DNA from: Ilumatobacter fluminis
GTDB taxonomy: Bacteria > Actinomycetota > Acidimicrobiia > Acidimicrobiales > Ilumatobacteraceae
Assembly (NCBI RefSeq): GCF_004364865.1
Contig: NZ_SOAU01000001.1
Location: forward strand, 2,822,001-2,886,000
DNA: 64,000 bases
Direction: 5' to 3'
This document shows positions 8,895 through 19,057 of this stretch, piece by piece (the first letter of the stretch is position 1; the number at the start of each line of letters is the position of its first letter). Under the pieces are notes generated by a model. It was not told the origin of the DNA, ran no database searches, and was given only the letters and a program-made list of their open reading frames with translations. Position numbers and translations under genes: made by a program.

Positions 8895-9479
8895 CTAACG
8901 GCCTCGGCCGTGGTTCGCGCCAGGAAACGCCCGGATTTCGGGCGTTTCGCACCGGGGTCGGGCGGGCCCGGGAGGCGCCCCTGGCGACCCGTCGAGCGGC
9001 ACGAGTCGGACCGCGTAGGCGAGCCGCCCGATCTCGGGTGTCGGATCGACGTAGTCGTCACCGTCGCGGAGCCCGAAATGGGTCGTCGCCCCGGCCGTCC
9101 CGACGATGGACCGGGCGGTGACCCGGTCGCCCGCCGACACCCCGATCGACGACAACAGGCCGTACGTGGCGCGCCGACCGTCGGCGTGTTCGACGACGAC
9201 GTACCGCCGGTCGACGACGGTGCCGGCGAAGGTCACCGTTCCACTCGCCACGGCTCGCACGGGTGTTCCCGGCACGGTGGCGTACTCGATCCCCCGGTTG
9301 CCGGCGCACCATGGGCAGCGCGGTGGACGATACGGATCGGAGATCGGGGCGTCGACCGGGGCGAACCAGCAGGCGGCGGCGACCGACGACGCGGGCACGA
9401 TGCCGCTGAGCAGGCACGATGCGACCAATGCGGCGCCGAGGCGCGCCGCCGGCCGGACGTTGGGGTGGGGACGGATCAC
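8895..9479 (-). CDS. Degenerate LytM/M23-type secreted protein
   Basis: A 194-residue protein with a signal peptide (hydrophobic stretch about 12-35, ending SSVAAACW) and an M23-like beta domain. The family has a GxHxGxD zinc motif; here it reads GNRGIEYAT, with Asn for His and Glu for Asp. The later HxH motif is reduced to THFGLR. The remaining fold markers are normal: [46 protein letters not shown]. It is probably a catalytically dead LytM protein, which in other bacteria can regulate amidases. It sits between whiG and rpsB, where actinobacteria often carry an M23 gene. Confidence 0.82.
   Translation of the reverse strand: MIRPHPNVRPAARLGAALVASCLLSGIVPASSVAAACWFAPVDAPISDPYRPPRCPWCAGNRGIEYATVPGTPVRAVASGTVTFAGTVVDRRYVVVEHADGRRATYGLLSSIGVSAGDRVTARSIVGTAGATTHFGLRDGDDYVDPTPEIGRLAYAVRLVPLDGSPGAPPGPARPRCETPEIRAFPGANHGRGR
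8924..8948 (-). terminator. Hairpin in the 3' end of the LytM-like gene
   Basis: A perfect 10-bp stem (GAAACGCCCG and its complement) with a 5-base loop lies within the last coding residues of the LytM-like gene, before its stop at 8895. It may terminate the whiG-side transcript just upstream of rpsB. No U-tract is visible. Confidence 0.5.
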
Positions 9480-9564
9480 GGAACCCTCCAGGTTCGGGCC
9501 GCGAGTGCGGCACGGGTGGCGGGTCGTGATCGACCGAGTGGGCGCGATGCGCCGAGTGTCGGGC

Positions 9565-10326
9565 TCAGCCGACGCCGGCGGCCGTCATGCGCGAACGCAG
9601 GTGCAGCACCGACTTGGTGTGGATCTGGGAGACACGGCTCTCGGTGACACCGAGGACCTGCCCGATCTCGGCAAGGGTCAGGCCCTCGTCGTAATACAGC
9701 GACAACACGAGCTTCTCCCGCTCGGGGAGCCGCTTGATCTCGTCGCGCATCACGTCGCGCAACTCCTGGTCTTCGATGGCGGCGACGGGATGCTCCATGC
9801 CGGCCGAGTCGACCGACTCGGGCTCGTACCCGGCGGCGACGGCCCGGTCGAGCGGCCCGATCGTGGTGGCGGCGATCGAGGCCAGCCACCGGGCGAGCTC
9901 TTCCTCGCCGATGCGCAGCTTCTCGGCCAACTCCTCGTCGGTGGGCGAACGACCCAGTTCGTGTTCGAGCTGGGAAATCGCCTTCTCGACCTCGCGGGCA
10001 CGGCTCCGGACCGAACGCGGTACCCAGTCGAGTTGACGGAGGCCGTCGTAGATGGCGCCACGAATGCGCGGGGCGGCGAACGTCTCGAACTTCACCCCTC
10101 GTTCCGGGTCGAACCGGTCGATTGCGTCGATCAGCCCGAACACGCCGGAACTCACCAGGTCGCCCGGGTCGACGCTGTTGGGGAGACCCGCACCGACACG
10201 ACCGGCAACGAACTTCACGAGCGGCGAGTAGTGGACGATGAGGTGGTCGCGGGACGCGTTGTTCTTGCGGTTGAGCCAACGCGTCCAGTGCATCGCCAAG
10301 TCGGGGTCGTCGGGAACGATGCTCAT
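9565..10326 (-). CDS. whiG: RNA polymerase sigma factor, WhiG/FliA (sigma-28) type
   Basis: A 253-residue sigma-70 family factor of group 3. It has region 2 ([56 protein letters not shown]), region 3 ([31 protein letters not shown]) and region 4 ([36 protein letters not shown]). The linker DWVPRSVR is typical of WhiG/FliA. The ATG at 10326 overlaps the xerC stop by four bases. No flagellar genes or anti-sigma gene are nearby. In streptomycetes WhiG controls sporulation; here its regulon is unknown. Confidence 0.92.
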   Translation of the reverse strand: MSIVPDDPDLAMHWTRWLNRKNNASRDHLIVHYSPLVKFVAGRVGAGLPNSVDPGDLVSSGVFGLIDAIDRFDPERGVKFETFAAPRIRGAIYDGLRQLDWVPRSVRSRAREVEKAISQLEHELGRSPTDEELAEKLRIGEEELARWLASIAATTIGPLDRAVAAGYEPESVDSAGMEHPVAAIEDQELRDVMRDEIKRLPEREKLVLSLYYDEGLTLAEIGQVLGVTESRVSQIHTKSVLHLRSRMTAAGVG

Positions 10327-11234
10327 GCTCTCGGATGGCTCTCCTGGTAGGCCGTTCGCAGGCGCTCGCGGCTGACGTGAGTGTAACGCTGGGTCGTTGC
10401 GACGTCGGCGTGACCGAGCAGCTCCTGCACGGCGCGCAGATCGGCGCCGCCGTCGAGGAGGTGGGTCGCGAAGCTGTGCCGCAGTGCGTGCGGGTGCGTC
10501 GGGGTCGGTGACCGGCGGTCGAGAATGCGTCGGACGTCGCGCGGCGTCAGCCGCTTGCCGCGTTCGTTGACGAACACGGCGGCGCCCACCTCGTCCGGGG
10601 CCACCTCGTGTCGGATCGCCAGCCAAGCGACCAACGCGTGTTGCGCCGGCTCACCGAGCGGGACCCGGCGCTCCTTCGAGCCCTTGCCCCACACCGTCAA
10701 GAACGCTTCGTCGACGTGGAGTTGGGCGAGGTCGAGCGAGCAGAGCTCGGAGACGCGAACCCCAGCGGCGTACAGCACCTCGAGCACGGCGTCGTCGCGC
10801 CGTCGGCGCCACTCGGGTTCGTCGGGTGTCGGCCCCTCGAGCAGTTGCTCGATCTCACGCTCGGCGAGCACACGCGGGAGTCGACCGTTGCCGGCGGACG
10901 CGTGCACGCCCACGGTCGGGTCGACCTCGACGATCCCCTCCCCCACGGCCCAGGCGAAGTACCGCCGCAACGACGCCGCCTTGCGGGCGATGCTGCGCCG
11001 GGCGAACTCGCGGGTGGACAACGCGGCGATGTATCGCCGCACGGTGGTCCGGGCGACCTGGTCGGGGTGTTCGATCTGGAGCCGTTCGACCCACTCGGCG
11101 AACAGGCGGACATCGGTGCGATACGCCGACAGGGTGTTGTCGGACAGCGACGTCTGCGCCCGGACGAAGTCGTCCAAACGCCAGGGATCACCGTCGGCCG
11201 CCACGCTGACCAGGGTATTCGACCCGACCACCAC
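10323..11234 (-). CDS. xerC: Tyrosine recombinase XerC
   Basis: Chromosome-dimer-resolving tyrosine recombinase acting at dif sites. The N-terminal SAM-like domain reads [23 protein letters not shown]. The catalytic set is complete: Arg in [10 protein letters not shown], Lys in [24 protein letters not shown], and [16 protein letters not shown] with the Tyr nucleophile. The GTG at 11234 gives about 303 residues, a normal size; the start is uncertain because no good ribosome site is visible and a later GTG is possible. It is a housekeeping gene between dprA and whiG, not evidence of an integrated element. Confidence 0.9.
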   Translation of the reverse strand: MVVGSNTLVSVAADGDPWRLDDFVRAQTSLSDNTLSAYRTDVRLFAEWVERLQIEHPDQVARTTVRRYIAALSTREFARRSIARKAASLRRYFAWAVGEGIVEVDPTVGVHASAGNGRLPRVLAEREIEQLLEGPTPDEPEWRRRRDDAVLEVLYAAGVRVSELCSLDLAQLHVDEAFLTVWGKGSKERRVPLGEPAQHALVAWLAIRHEVAPDEVGAAVFVNERGKRLTPRDVRRILDRRSPTPTHPHALRHSFATHLLDGGADLRAVQELLGHADVATTQRYTHVSRERLRTAYQESHPRA

Positions 11235-11304
11235 GGTGCGTGATGGGAGGCGCGAACCGCGTCGGTACCTCGTGGCGGCGCCCGGCCGGTGGCGGGGTGA
11301 CGGC

Positions 11305-12471
11305 TCATGCCGACTCGCCAGGGATCCACTGTTCGGGCGACGACGCGAAATGACTCCGCGTCGGCTCGAACCACCCGCCGACCTCGACCAGCCATCCGTC
11401 GTGTTCGAGGCGGGCGGCGGCGAGTGCTGCGACGGTGAGGTCGAGGCCGGTCCGCTGCACCAGGACATCGAGGGTGCACGGCTCGCCTTCGCAGGCCCGG
11501 AGCACCTCGGCCTGGGCGCCGACGGGCGTCGGTCGCGGATCGAAGGGGACGACCCCGGCGCGCCGGTGATCGAGCCCGAGCGCGACGAGGACGTCGTCGA
11601 CGCAGGTGGCGGGCGTGGCACCGTCGACCAGCAGCTTGTTGGTGCCCAACGACGCCCGAACGCGCGGTGAGCCCGGCACCGCCATCACCTCGATGTCACG
11701 ATCGAGTGCGTCGCGGGCCGTGATCAGGCTGCCGCCACGCTCTCGGCTCTCGACGACGACGAGCACCTCGCACAGGGCCGCGATGATGCGATTGCGTTCG
11801 GGGAACCGCCAGGCGTCGGGTGGTGTCCCCGGTGGCCACTCCGAGAGCAGGAGCCCGTGCTCGGCGATCCACCACCAGAGATCGCGGTGACGGCGTGGGT
11901 AGACGACGTCGGGGCCCGAGCCGACCACGGCAACCGCTTTGCCCGCCCCCGACGACGACCTCACCCCGCCATGCGCCGCCCCGTCGATCCCCCTGGCCAG
12001 CCCGGACACCACGGTGACGTCGTGGTCGGCGAGCGCACACCCGAGCTCGCGTGCAGTGGCCAGACCGGCGGTCGAGGCATTCCGGGTACCGATGATCGCG
12101 ACGCGTCGTGCGGCGAGGGCATCGAAGCTTCCGAGGCTGAACAGGGTGGTCGGGGCGGCTCCGTCGACCGCCAGGAGGGCCGGATAGTCGTCGCAACCGA
12201 GCCAGGTCGCGTGGATGCCCGCCGACTCGAGTCGCTCGGCCTCGGCGACCGGGTCGAACTCACGCGCCGCCACTCGCAGCGACGCGACGAGATCGGGACG
12301 AAACCAGCGCTGCAGTCGATGGTCGAGCGGCCGCCCGCTCGACAGCCGTTCGAACGCGTCGACCGGCGTGTGGCATCGCAGCAGCGCGGCGAGCCGGGCC
12401 GACCCGACGCCGGGGAGCCGGGTGAGCGAAGCGACCGCGCCGCTGTCGTGCGGGTCTCGGGGTGTGCTCAT
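11305..12471 (-). CDS. dprA: DNA-processing protein DprA
   Basis: DprA binds incoming single-stranded DNA and loads RecA during transformation. The 388-residue protein has an N-terminal helix-hairpin region ([17 protein letters not shown]), the Rossmann core with [75 protein letters not shown], and a C-terminal winged helix ([15 protein letters not shown]). The ATG overlaps the comM stop by four bases. Actinobacteria conserve comM-dprA-xerC-whiG even where competence is not known. Confidence 0.94.
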   Translation of the reverse strand: MSTPRDPHDSGAVASLTRLPGVGSARLAALLRCHTPVDAFERLSSGRPLDHRLQRWFRPDLVASLRVAAREFDPVAEAERLESAGIHATWLGCDDYPALLAVDGAAPTTLFSLGSFDALAARRVAIIGTRNASTAGLATARELGCALADHDVTVVSGLARGIDGAAHGGVRSSSGAGKAVAVVGSGPDVVYPRRHRDLWWWIAEHGLLLSEWPPGTPPDAWRFPERNRIIAALCEVLVVVESRERGGSLITARDALDRDIEVMAVPGSPRVRASLGTNKLLVDGATPATCVDDVLVALGLDHRRAGVVPFDPRPTPVGAQAEVLRACEGEPCTLDVLVQRTGLDLTVAALAAARLEHDGWLVEVGGWFEPTRSHFASSPEQWIPGESA

Positions 12472-13991
12472 GCGGCCGCTCCGATCGTGTTGGGGCCGAT
12501 CACCGTGCGCATCACGAGCGCTGTGGCGACGTGGTCGTCGGCGATCGGACCGTCGACCAGGCCGGCGAGATCGGAGAGTGTCCGAGCGACCCGTCTGATG
12601 CGGTGGTAGCCGCGTGCCGAGAGGCGCCCACGTTCGAGTTCGGCTCGCAAGAGCCGTTCGGCGTCGTCGGTGAGCGGTGCGTGCTCGTGGAGCAGCACGT
12701 CGTCGAGGTCGGCGTTGAGTCGACCCGCCCGTTCGACGGCGAGCGACCGAGCCCGCTCGACGCGTTCGGCGACCGACGCCGTGGTCTCACCGCGTTCGCC
12801 GTCGAGCATGTCGCCGACCTCCGGGCGCCGGACGGCGATCCGCAGATCGAACCGATCGAGGAACGGGCCGGACAACCGGGCCAGGTACCGGGTGCGGACC
12901 CGTTCGTCGCAGTGACACTCGACCGGTGCTCCGGCGCCGCACGGACACGGGTTGGTGGCACCGATCAGCTGGAAGCGCGCCGGCATCGCCACCCGGTCTT
13001 GTTCGACCCTGCCGACCATCACCTGTCCGGTCTCGATCGCCTCGCGAAGGCCGTCGAGCGCCTTCGGCTGGAACTGGCCCATCTCGTCGAGAAAGAGCAC
13101 GCCGCCGTGGGCGAGACTGATCTCGCCGGGCCGGTAGCGGTGCGATCCGCCGCCGACCAGCGCTCCGACCGAGCTCGTGTGGTGCGGCGCACGGAAGGGT
13201 GGGCGGCGGAGCAGACCGCTCGGCGGCAGGGTGACACCCGCGGCGGAATGGACCATCGTGGCCTGCAGCGCCGTGTCGGCGTCGAGGTCGGGCAACAGCC
13301 CCGGCAGACGCCGTGCGAGCATCGTCTTGCCGGCCCCGGGAGCGCCCACGAACAACAGGTGGTGGCCGCCGGCGGCGGCCAGTTCGAGCGCCAGGCGGGC
13401 CTCGGCCTGTCCCTTGACGTCGGCGAGATCGTGAACCGGTTCGTGCTCGTCGTCGGGCGGCGGCTCGCCGTCGAGCTCGGGCCAGTCGTCGGCGCGGGTG
13501 AGGGCGGCAACGAGCGTCGAGAGATGATCGACGCCGCGCACGACACCGGTACCGACCACCGCAGCCTCGTTGACGGCATCGGTGGGGACCACCCACGTGG
13601 CGTCGGGCCGGACGCCGACCATCGGCGCGATGCCGGGTACCCGACGGATGCGGCCGTCGAGACCCAGTTCGCCCGCGAACGCGAACCCGTCGACGGCATC
13701 GGGCGGGATCACGTCGAACGCCACGAGGCAGCCGACGGCCACAGCGACGTCGAGGCCGGACCCCACCTTGCGGAACTGCGGCGGTGCCAGATTGACGACG
13801 ATCTTCTTGTTGGGCCATTCGATCCCGCACGACGTGATCGCGGCCCGAACACGATCCTTGGCCTCTCGGCACGACTCGTCGGGCAACCCGAGCATCGTGA
13901 AGCCCGGCAGCCCCTGACCGACGTGGACCTCGACGGTGACGGGGTGGCCTCGTGCTCCGAGGATGGTTGCGCTGGCGATGGTTGCGATCAT
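12468..13991 (-). CDS. comM: ComM/YifB-family AAA+ ATPase (Mg-chelatase-like)
   Basis: ComM is a hexameric helicase that promotes branch migration during integration of transformed DNA. The ATG at 13991 starts MIATIASATILGARGHPVTV, followed by GLPGFTMLGLPDESCREAKDRVR. The AAA+ core has Walker A FVGAPGAGKTMLARRLPGLL, Walker B GVLFLDEMGQF, and sensor region QLIGATNPCPCG with Cys residues in the PCPCGAGAPVECHCDE insert, which looks like a metal site. The C-terminal Mg-chelatase domain ends YHRIRRVARTLSDLAG. It is 507 residues long, normal for the family, and heads the dprA-xerC-whiG string. Confidence 0.94.
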   Translation of the reverse strand: MIATIASATILGARGHPVTVEVHVGQGLPGFTMLGLPDESCREAKDRVRAAITSCGIEWPNKKIVVNLAPPQFRKVGSGLDVAVAVGCLVAFDVIPPDAVDGFAFAGELGLDGRIRRVPGIAPMVGVRPDATWVVPTDAVNEAAVVGTGVVRGVDHLSTLVAALTRADDWPELDGEPPPDDEHEPVHDLADVKGQAEARLALELAAAGGHHLLFVGAPGAGKTMLARRLPGLLPDLDADTALQATMVHSAAGVTLPPSGLLRRPPFRAPHHTSSVGALVGGGSHRYRPGEISLAHGGVLFLDEMGQFQPKALDGLREAIETGQVMVGRVEQDRVAMPARFQLIGATNPCPCGAGAPVECHCDERVRTRYLARLSGPFLDRFDLRIAVRRPEVGDMLDGERGETTASVAERVERARSLAVERAGRLNADLDDVLLHEHAPLTDDAERLLRAELERGRLSARGYHRIRRVARTLSDLAGLVDGPIADDHVATALVMRTVIGPNTIGAAA

Positions 13992-14129
13992 GTCGACCTC
14001 CCGAACGGCGCACGCGCGCCGGTGTGTGTTCGAGAGGGAGGACCGCTCCCACGACGGTGACGGGCACACTACCGAGGGGGTGCCACAGGGTTTCACCGCC
14101 GCCGGTCGAGTGACGGTTACGGTCGGGGA

Positions 14130-14945
14130 ATGGCGAGCGACGAGTTGGGCGACTTCACGACACGCGAGTTCGAGGCGCTCGGGAAGCGTCGGACCGTGTA
14201 CACGCTCGGCACCGGCCCGGCCGTGATCGTCATCGCCGAGATGCCCGGCATCACGCCTGCGGTCGCCGACTTCGCCCGTCGGGTGTCGTCGATCGGGTGC
14301 ACCGCCGTGATGCCGCACCTATTCGGCGAACCAGGACGCGACCCGACCACGGCGAAGAACCGGCCTGACGTCGGACTGTTCGTCCGCTCGATCGTGCCGG
14401 CGTGCGTGTCCAGGGAGTTCCACGTCTTGGCGACGGGCAAGACGTCCCCGGTGGTCGACTGGTTGCGCGAGCTCGCTCGCGACGCTCACGATCGGTGCGG
14501 CGGCCCCGGCGTCGGCGCCGTGGGTATGTGTTTCACCGGCGGCTTCGCGCTGGCGATGGCAACCGACGAGCGGATGCTCGCACCGGTTCTCAGCCAGCCG
14601 TCGCTGCCGTTCGGCCTCACGAAGCGGCATCGCGACTCGATCGACATCTCCCCGGACGAGCTGGCTGTCGTCAAGCAGCGCTGCGACGCAGGCCTGCAGG
14701 TGATCGGGCTGCGCTTCACCGGCGACAAGCTGGTGCCCGGCGAACGATTCGAGTTCCTCCGTCGCGAGCTCGGCGACGCCTTCGTGGCGATCGAACTCGA
14801 CGACGGTTCGGCGAATCCCGCACCACCGAACCCACCGCACTCCGTGCTCACCGATCACCTGATCGACGAGCCCGGCGAACCGACCCGCGACGCGCTCGAC
14901 CGGGTACTCGATCTGTTCCGATCCCGCCTGCTCACCGACCGCTGA
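14130..14945 (+). CDS. Dienelactone hydrolase family protein
   Basis: A 271-residue alpha/beta hydrolase of the DLH family. The nucleophile elbow is GMCFTGG with Cys134, as in true dienelactone hydrolases. Asp199 (FTGDKLVPG) and His237 (NPPHSVLT) complete the likely triad. The start MASDELGDFTTREFEALG lies 138 bp from the divergent comM start. No aromatic degradation genes are near, so the substrate is unknown; the family acts on lactones, esters and thioesters. Confidence 0.85.
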   Translation: MASDELGDFTTREFEALGKRRTVYTLGTGPAVIVIAEMPGITPAVADFARRVSSIGCTAVMPHLFGEPGRDPTTAKNRPDVGLFVRSIVPACVSREFHVLATGKTSPVVDWLRELARDAHDRCGGPGVGAVGMCFTGGFALAMATDERMLAPVLSQPSLPFGLTKRHRDSIDISPDELAVVKQRCDAGLQVIGLRFTGDKLVPGERFEFLRRELGDAFVAIELDDGSANPAPPNPPHSVLTDHLIDEPGEPTRDALDRVLDLFRSRLLTDR

Positions 14946-15010
14946 CGGCGCACGCGATCGAGAGCGGCATGACGTGGCGTTCGCGCCTCGGCGTGCCACA
15001 CTCTGACGAC

Positions 15011-15484
15011 GTGCGATCACACCGTCCACTCGCCGCCGCGCTCGTCGCGCTCGCCCCGCTGATCGTGGCGTCCTGCAGCGGTGACGACGAGCCCCAGGGC
15101 GACGCCGTGCGCTTCTGCGCCGAGGCAGCCGAGCACCGCAGCACGATCATCGACCCACCGATCAGCGACGAGTCGAGCCTCGAGGCGACGCTCGACTTCT
15201 ATCGGGTGATGGGAGAGCTGGCCCCGCTCGCGATCGCTGCCGAATGGAATCAGCTGGTGGTCAACTTCGAGACGGCAGCGTCGCTCGTGCCGGGCGATCC
15301 CGATTCGGAGCAACTGGTGGCCGCAACGGCGTACGCGACCGAGCCGGCCGCCTACGCCGTGACGGTGTGGCTGAGCCGCAACTGCGGCGTCGAGATCCCG
15401 ATCACGACGATCGCCCCACAGGAGTTCGTGCCGGCGGTGACGACCACGGTCGCTCCCCCGCCGAGCACGTCGACCCCCGGGTGA
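15011..15484 (+). CDS. Putative secreted lipoprotein
   Basis: An unrecognised 157-residue protein. The GTG at 15011 gives a compact lipoprotein signal (RSHRPLAAALVALAPL) ending in the lipobox IVASC; an in-frame ATG at 14969 would add 14 residues and is less likely. The mature part has a helical middle (residues 45-125) with two further cysteines (VRFCAEA and SRNCGVE) that could form a disulfide, and a Thr/Pro tail (VTTTVAPPPSTSTPG) like that of other cell-wall proteins in this window. It probably sits on the outer face of the membrane. Its role is unknown. Confidence 0.75.
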   Translation: MRSHRPLAAALVALAPLIVASCSGDDEPQGDAVRFCAEAAEHRSTIIDPPISDESSLEATLDFYRVMGELAPLAIAAEWNQLVVNFETAASLVPGDPDSEQLVAATAYATEPAAYAVTVWLSRNCGVEIPITTIAPQEFVPAVTTTVAPPPSTSTPG

Positions 15485-15491
15485 GTCACCC

Positions 15492-15507
15492 GGGCGCCGT
15501 GGCGCCC
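15492..15507. terminator. Bidirectional hairpin between lipoprotein gene and clpP
   Basis: GGGCGC and GCGCCC pair around a CGTG loop in the 30-bp gap between two converging genes. It could end both transcripts. The stem is short but wholly G:C. Confidence 0.5.
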
Positions 15508-15514
15508 TTCGGCG

Positions 15515-16114
15515 TCAGACCATCTCGCCGCGGCGCAGGATCACGCTGTCGACGAGGCCGTAGTCCTTGGCATCTTCGGCGGTGAACCAGCGGTCGCGCT
15601 CGGAGTCTTCCTGGATCTTCTCGATCGGCTGGCCCGAGTGCTCGGCGATCAGTTCGGCCATGCGGCGCTTGGTGTAGCGCAGCTGCTCGGCCTGGATCGC
15701 AATGTCGGTCGCCTGACCACGCAGGCCGGCGAGCGGCTGGTGCATCATGATCCGGGCGTTGGGCAGGGTGTACCGCTTGCCCGCAGCACCGGCGGTGAGC
15801 AGGAACTGGCCCATCGAGGCGGCGAGCCCCAGGCAGACCGTGGCGACGTCGCAGCCGACGAACTGCATCGTGTCGTAGATCGCCATACCGGCGGTGACCG
15901 AGCCACCCGGGCTGTTGATGTACAGCCAGATGTCGGCGTTGGGGTCTTCGCCCTCCAGGTACAGCAACTGGGCGCACAACTGGTTGGCGATGTCGTCGTT
16001 CACATCGGAGCCGAGCATGACGACCCGGTTCTTGAGCAGGCGGTTGAAGACGTCGCTGCGCGGATCGAACCCGCCCTCGAGTCCGACCGGCTGGGGCATG
16101 TGCGCTTCGCTCAT
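15515..16114 (-). CDS. clpP: ATP-dependent Clp protease proteolytic subunit
   Basis: ClpP forms the barrel peptidase used by ClpX and ClpC. The 199-residue protein has the complete catalytic triad Ser100 (GLAASMGQ), His125 (IMMHQPLAG) and Asp174 ([11 protein letters not shown]), with the same spacing as in E. coli. The N-terminus [19 protein letters not shown] is typical. It stands alone here, convergent with a lipoprotein gene; actinobacteria usually have two clpP copies next to clpX, so this may be an additional or split paralogue. Confidence 0.95.
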   Translation of the reverse strand: MSEAHMPQPVGLEGGFDPRSDVFNRLLKNRVVMLGSDVNDDIANQLCAQLLYLEGEDPNADIWLYINSPGGSVTAGMAIYDTMQFVGCDVATVCLGLAASMGQFLLTAGAAGKRYTLPNARIMMHQPLAGLRGQATDIAIQAEQLRYTKRRMAELIAEHSGQPIEKIQEDSERDRWFTAEDAKDYGLVDSVILRRGEMV

Positions 16115-16251
16115 GCCCCGAAGGCTACCGCCCCAGGTCCCCGTGCCTCACGGCCGTCCGGGTGGCAGCGCTCGGCCGTTATTCCCGAAATCCGCCCGAA
16201 GGGCCGGTGATACCGTCGGAGTCCTCCCGGCGGGCACGGAGCAACATCACA

Positions 16252-19014
16252 GTGGAACGAGTCATCGCATCGAGGATCCGCTGCCCTGCGGCCAGCGGCC
16301 TCAGTCGTGAACGTCTCGATCTGGTCCTGTCACAGATCGAGCGGCACCGGCTGACCGTCGTCCACGCGCCCGCAGGGAGCGGCAAGACGACGGCGCTGGC
16401 CCAGTTCGCTCACGGGACGACGATCCCGGTCGCCTGGTACACGGTCGACAGTCTCGACGGCGCCGCATCGACCTTCCTCGCCTACCTGCAACGGTCGATC
16501 GAGTCGGCGATCGGTGCCGCACCGGGCGCCGCTTGGCTGCACGCCGATGCCGCCCTCGACGCCCTCGACGCGTTCGAGGGCCCGCTCGCGATCGTCATCG
16601 ACGACTTCCATCTGATCGCGGGCGGCCAGGCCGGCGACGTCCTCGCCCATCTGGTCGAACGCCTCCCAGCGCACGTGTCGATCGCCGTCGGCACCCGGAT
16701 CCAGCCGATCCTCGACGACGCACGCCTGCAACTGATGGACGACGTGCTCCACATCGACGCCGATGATCTCCGCTTCCGTACCTGGGAGGCCGAGCAGCTG
16801 CTCGACGAGACGTGGGGGTTCGTGCTCCGTCCCGACGACGTCGCCCGGTTGACACGCAGCGTCGGCGGCTGGGCCGCCGGGTTCCAACTGTTCCGACTCG
16901 CGGCGAGAGACCGCACACCGGCCGAGCAACGACGGCTGGCGCGCCATGCGTCGACTCGGTCTCGGCTCGCCCGCCGCTATCTCGCTCAGCACGTGTTGGG
17001 GTCGCTCACCGACGAACTCCGCACGTTCCTCCTCCACACCTCCGTGCTCGGCGTCGTGACGCCCGACCTCGCCGACGATCTCGTCGGCGGCTCCGGGAGT
17101 CGCGCTGCGCTCACCCAACTCGAGGCGTCGGAAGTGTTCGTCACACGCCTCGACGTCGACACCTACCGCTACCACGAGGTGCTGCGGGCCCATCTCGAAG
17201 CGGAGCTCGCCGACGAACTGCCGGCCGACGAACTCGAAGCCCGCTACGAGCGAGCGGCCGAGCTGCTCGCGACAGCAGGGTTCTTCGGTGAGGCCATGCG
17301 GTGCCACGTCCGATCCGGCCGAGCCGGCGACCCGGCACGACTCGCCCAGCTCATCGACGGCGAGATCGCGCTCCGGAACGCCGGGATGCTCGACGCGCTC
17401 GAACCGGCAGAACCGTCGACCGGCGATCCGTGGCTCACCGTGGTCCGCGCCCGGGTCGCCGTGGCCTCCGGGCGCTTCGGCACCGCCTGCGACCTGTACC
17501 GACAGGCGGAGCGCTCACTCGAGGAGCACGCCGAGGCCCGAGCCACGTGCCGACGCGAGCGCTCCCAACTCGAAGCGTTCCTCCTTCCCGACGGCGACGG
17601 TGGCGACGGATGGATCGGCCTGCTGCGGCTCGGCCTCACCGACGCCCCCGGGCCGGCGGCAGCGGCCCTCGCACAGCTGGGGACGGTCGAGTCGACGGTG
17701 GCGAGCGGCGCGCTCGCGCTCCTGTCGGGCGACCTCGCAGCGGCCGCACGTCGCTTCGATGCGGTGTTGCTCGACGACGACCCCGCCGACTGGGCGATCC
17801 ACACCGGCCGGCTCGGCCGCCAGCTGGTCCGGCTCCTGGCGGGCGACGGGGATGCGGCCGACCTGACCCTCATCGACCGGCTCCTCGTCGGCCTCGACGG
17901 CACCTGGTTGGGTCGGCTGGGTGGAGCCGTCGTCGCTGCCGTCGCCGATCCGCCGCGCCCCGACGTGGCGCGACGCCTCGCCGAGCGTTGTGCGGCCGAC
18001 GGCGACCCGTGGGGAGCGATCATCGCTCACCTCTGCGCCGCCATGGCCGTCGGCGACGACGACGCTCGGCGTCGACACTTCGAGGCCGCGGCCGAGCTCG
18101 CCGACCGGCAACACAGTGCCGTCCTCGCGTCGTCGGCGCTCGCAGGCCTCGCGCCGCTCGTGCCCGACCGGTCGGCCGTCGAGCGGCGATCGCGACAGCT
18201 CGCTCGCAAGGCCGGTTTGCGACAGCCTCCACTCCTCGTCCTCGTCGGCGCCGACGGGGCGACGGACGAGCGAGCGCCGGAGCACCTCGTCGATGGGCCG
18301 TTGCAGCACGGCACGACCACACTGACCGGTGGCTTCCGACTCTCCGACCGGCACGACGCCGTCGACGCGCTGCGGCCGCGCGCCCGGGCCGTCCTGATCC
18401 GGCTGGCGGTCGACGCCGGGCGGCCGGTCGACGCGTCGGCTCTCGTCGACGAGCTGTGGCCCGACGACGAAGCCACCGGTCGACGGGGGATCCAAGTGGC
18501 CGTGTCGGCGATCCGTCGTGCCCTTCTCGACGACGACGCCCGACGTACCGTCGAACGGATCGACGACGGCTACCTCCTGACCGTGCCGGCCGGCGCCGCA
18601 TCCGATCTCGATCGCTTCCGCGCTGATGCAGCGATCGCAGCTCGGAGCGGCGTGCCGGCAGCCGAGCGCCTGGCGGCGGCGGAGCGAGCGCTCGAGTCGG
18701 TCGGCGGCGAACTGCTGGCGGGTTGCGGCAACCCGGAGTGGCTGATCGCCGCACGCGACCAGTTCTCGCAGCACGTCGCCCGGACCGCTGCAGCGGGAGC
18801 TGCAGCAGCGCTCACCCTCGACGACGTTCCGGCTGCGATCCGGCTCGCCGAGCTCGGATTGGAGTACGACCGCTTCCACGACGAGTTGTGGCGGCTCGTC
18901 GTGGAGGCGCACGGTCGACGCGGCGACACCATCACGGCCGACCGCCTGCGCCGGCAGTACGCCGACATGCTCGACGAACTCGGCCTCGAACCGGCCACCA
19001 CGCCGTTCACCTGA
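16252..19014 (+). CDS. Large STAND ATPase-SARP type transcriptional regulator
   Basis: A 920-residue regulator with an N-terminal MalT-like STAND ATPase: Walker A APAGSGKTT near residue 40 and Walker B-like LAIVIDDFHLI near 112. A helical repeat region follows (about 250-650). The C-terminus is an OmpR-type winged helix (about 690-785; VDASALVDELWPDD, RRGIQVAVSAIRRAL, VERIDDGYLLTV) plus a BTAD helical domain (about 785-915; FHDELWRLVVEAHGRRGD). SARP proteins bind direct repeats with 11-bp spacing. The start is probably the GTG at 16252. It borders the injection-system operon, converging with its last gene, so it is a plausible regulator of that operon; this is inferred from position only. Confidence 0.85.
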   Translation: MERVIASRIRCPAASGLSRERLDLVLSQIERHRLTVVHAPAGSGKTTALAQFAHGTTIPVAWYTVDSLDGAASTFLAYLQRSIESAIGAAPGAAWLHADAALDALDAFEGPLAIVIDDFHLIAGGQAGDVLAHLVERLPAHVSIAVGTRIQPILDDARLQLMDDVLHIDADDLRFRTWEAEQLLDETWGFVLRPDDVARLTRSVGGWAAGFQLFRLAARDRTPAEQRRLARHASTRSRLARRYLAQHVLGSLTDELRTFLLHTSVLGVVTPDLADDLVGGSGSRAALTQLEASEVFVTRLDVDTYRYHEVLRAHLEAELADELPADELEARYERAAELLATAGFFGEAMRCHVRSGRAGDPARLAQLIDGEIALRNAGMLDALEPAEPSTGDPWLTVVRARVAVASGRFGTACDLYRQAERSLEEHAEARATCRRERSQLEAFLLPDGDGGDGWIGLLRLGLTDAPGPAAAALAQLGTVESTVASGALALLSGDLAAAARRFDAVLLDDDPADWAIHTGRLGRQLVRLLAGDGDAADLTLIDRLLVGLDGTWLGRLGGAVVAAVADPPRPDVARRLAERCAADGDPWGAIIAHLCAAMAVGDDDARRRHFEAAAELADRQHSAVLASSALAGLAPLVPDRSAVERRSRQLARKAGLRQPPLLVLVGADGATDERAPEHLVDGPLQHGTTTLTGGFRLSDRHDAVDALRPRARAVLIRLAVDAGRPVDASALVDELWPDDEATGRRGIQVAVSAIRRALLDDDARRTVERIDDGYLLTVPAGAASDLDRFRADAAIAARSGVPAAERLAAAERALESVGGELLAGCGNPEWLIAARDQFSQHVARTAAAGAAAALTLDDVPAAIRLAELGLEYDRFHDELWRLVVEAHGRRGDTITADRLRRQYADMLDELGLEPATTPFT

Positions 19015-19037
19015 CCGTCGGGGTCGGTCACGAACCC

Positions 19038-19057
19038 GGACTGAGCTCGGTCAGTCC
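19038..19057. terminator. Bidirectional hairpin at the end of the injection-system operon
   Basis: GGACTGA and TCAGTCC pair around a 6-base loop between the converging SARP-type gene and the zinc-ribbon gene. The right arm includes the stop of the latter. A second weaker stem lies at 19012-19030. Confidence 0.5.

Noticed and set aside
10323..11234. Integrase of a mobile element
   Set aside because: The tyrosine recombinase is embedded by a four-base overlap in the dprA/whiG housekeeping string and has XerC length and motifs.
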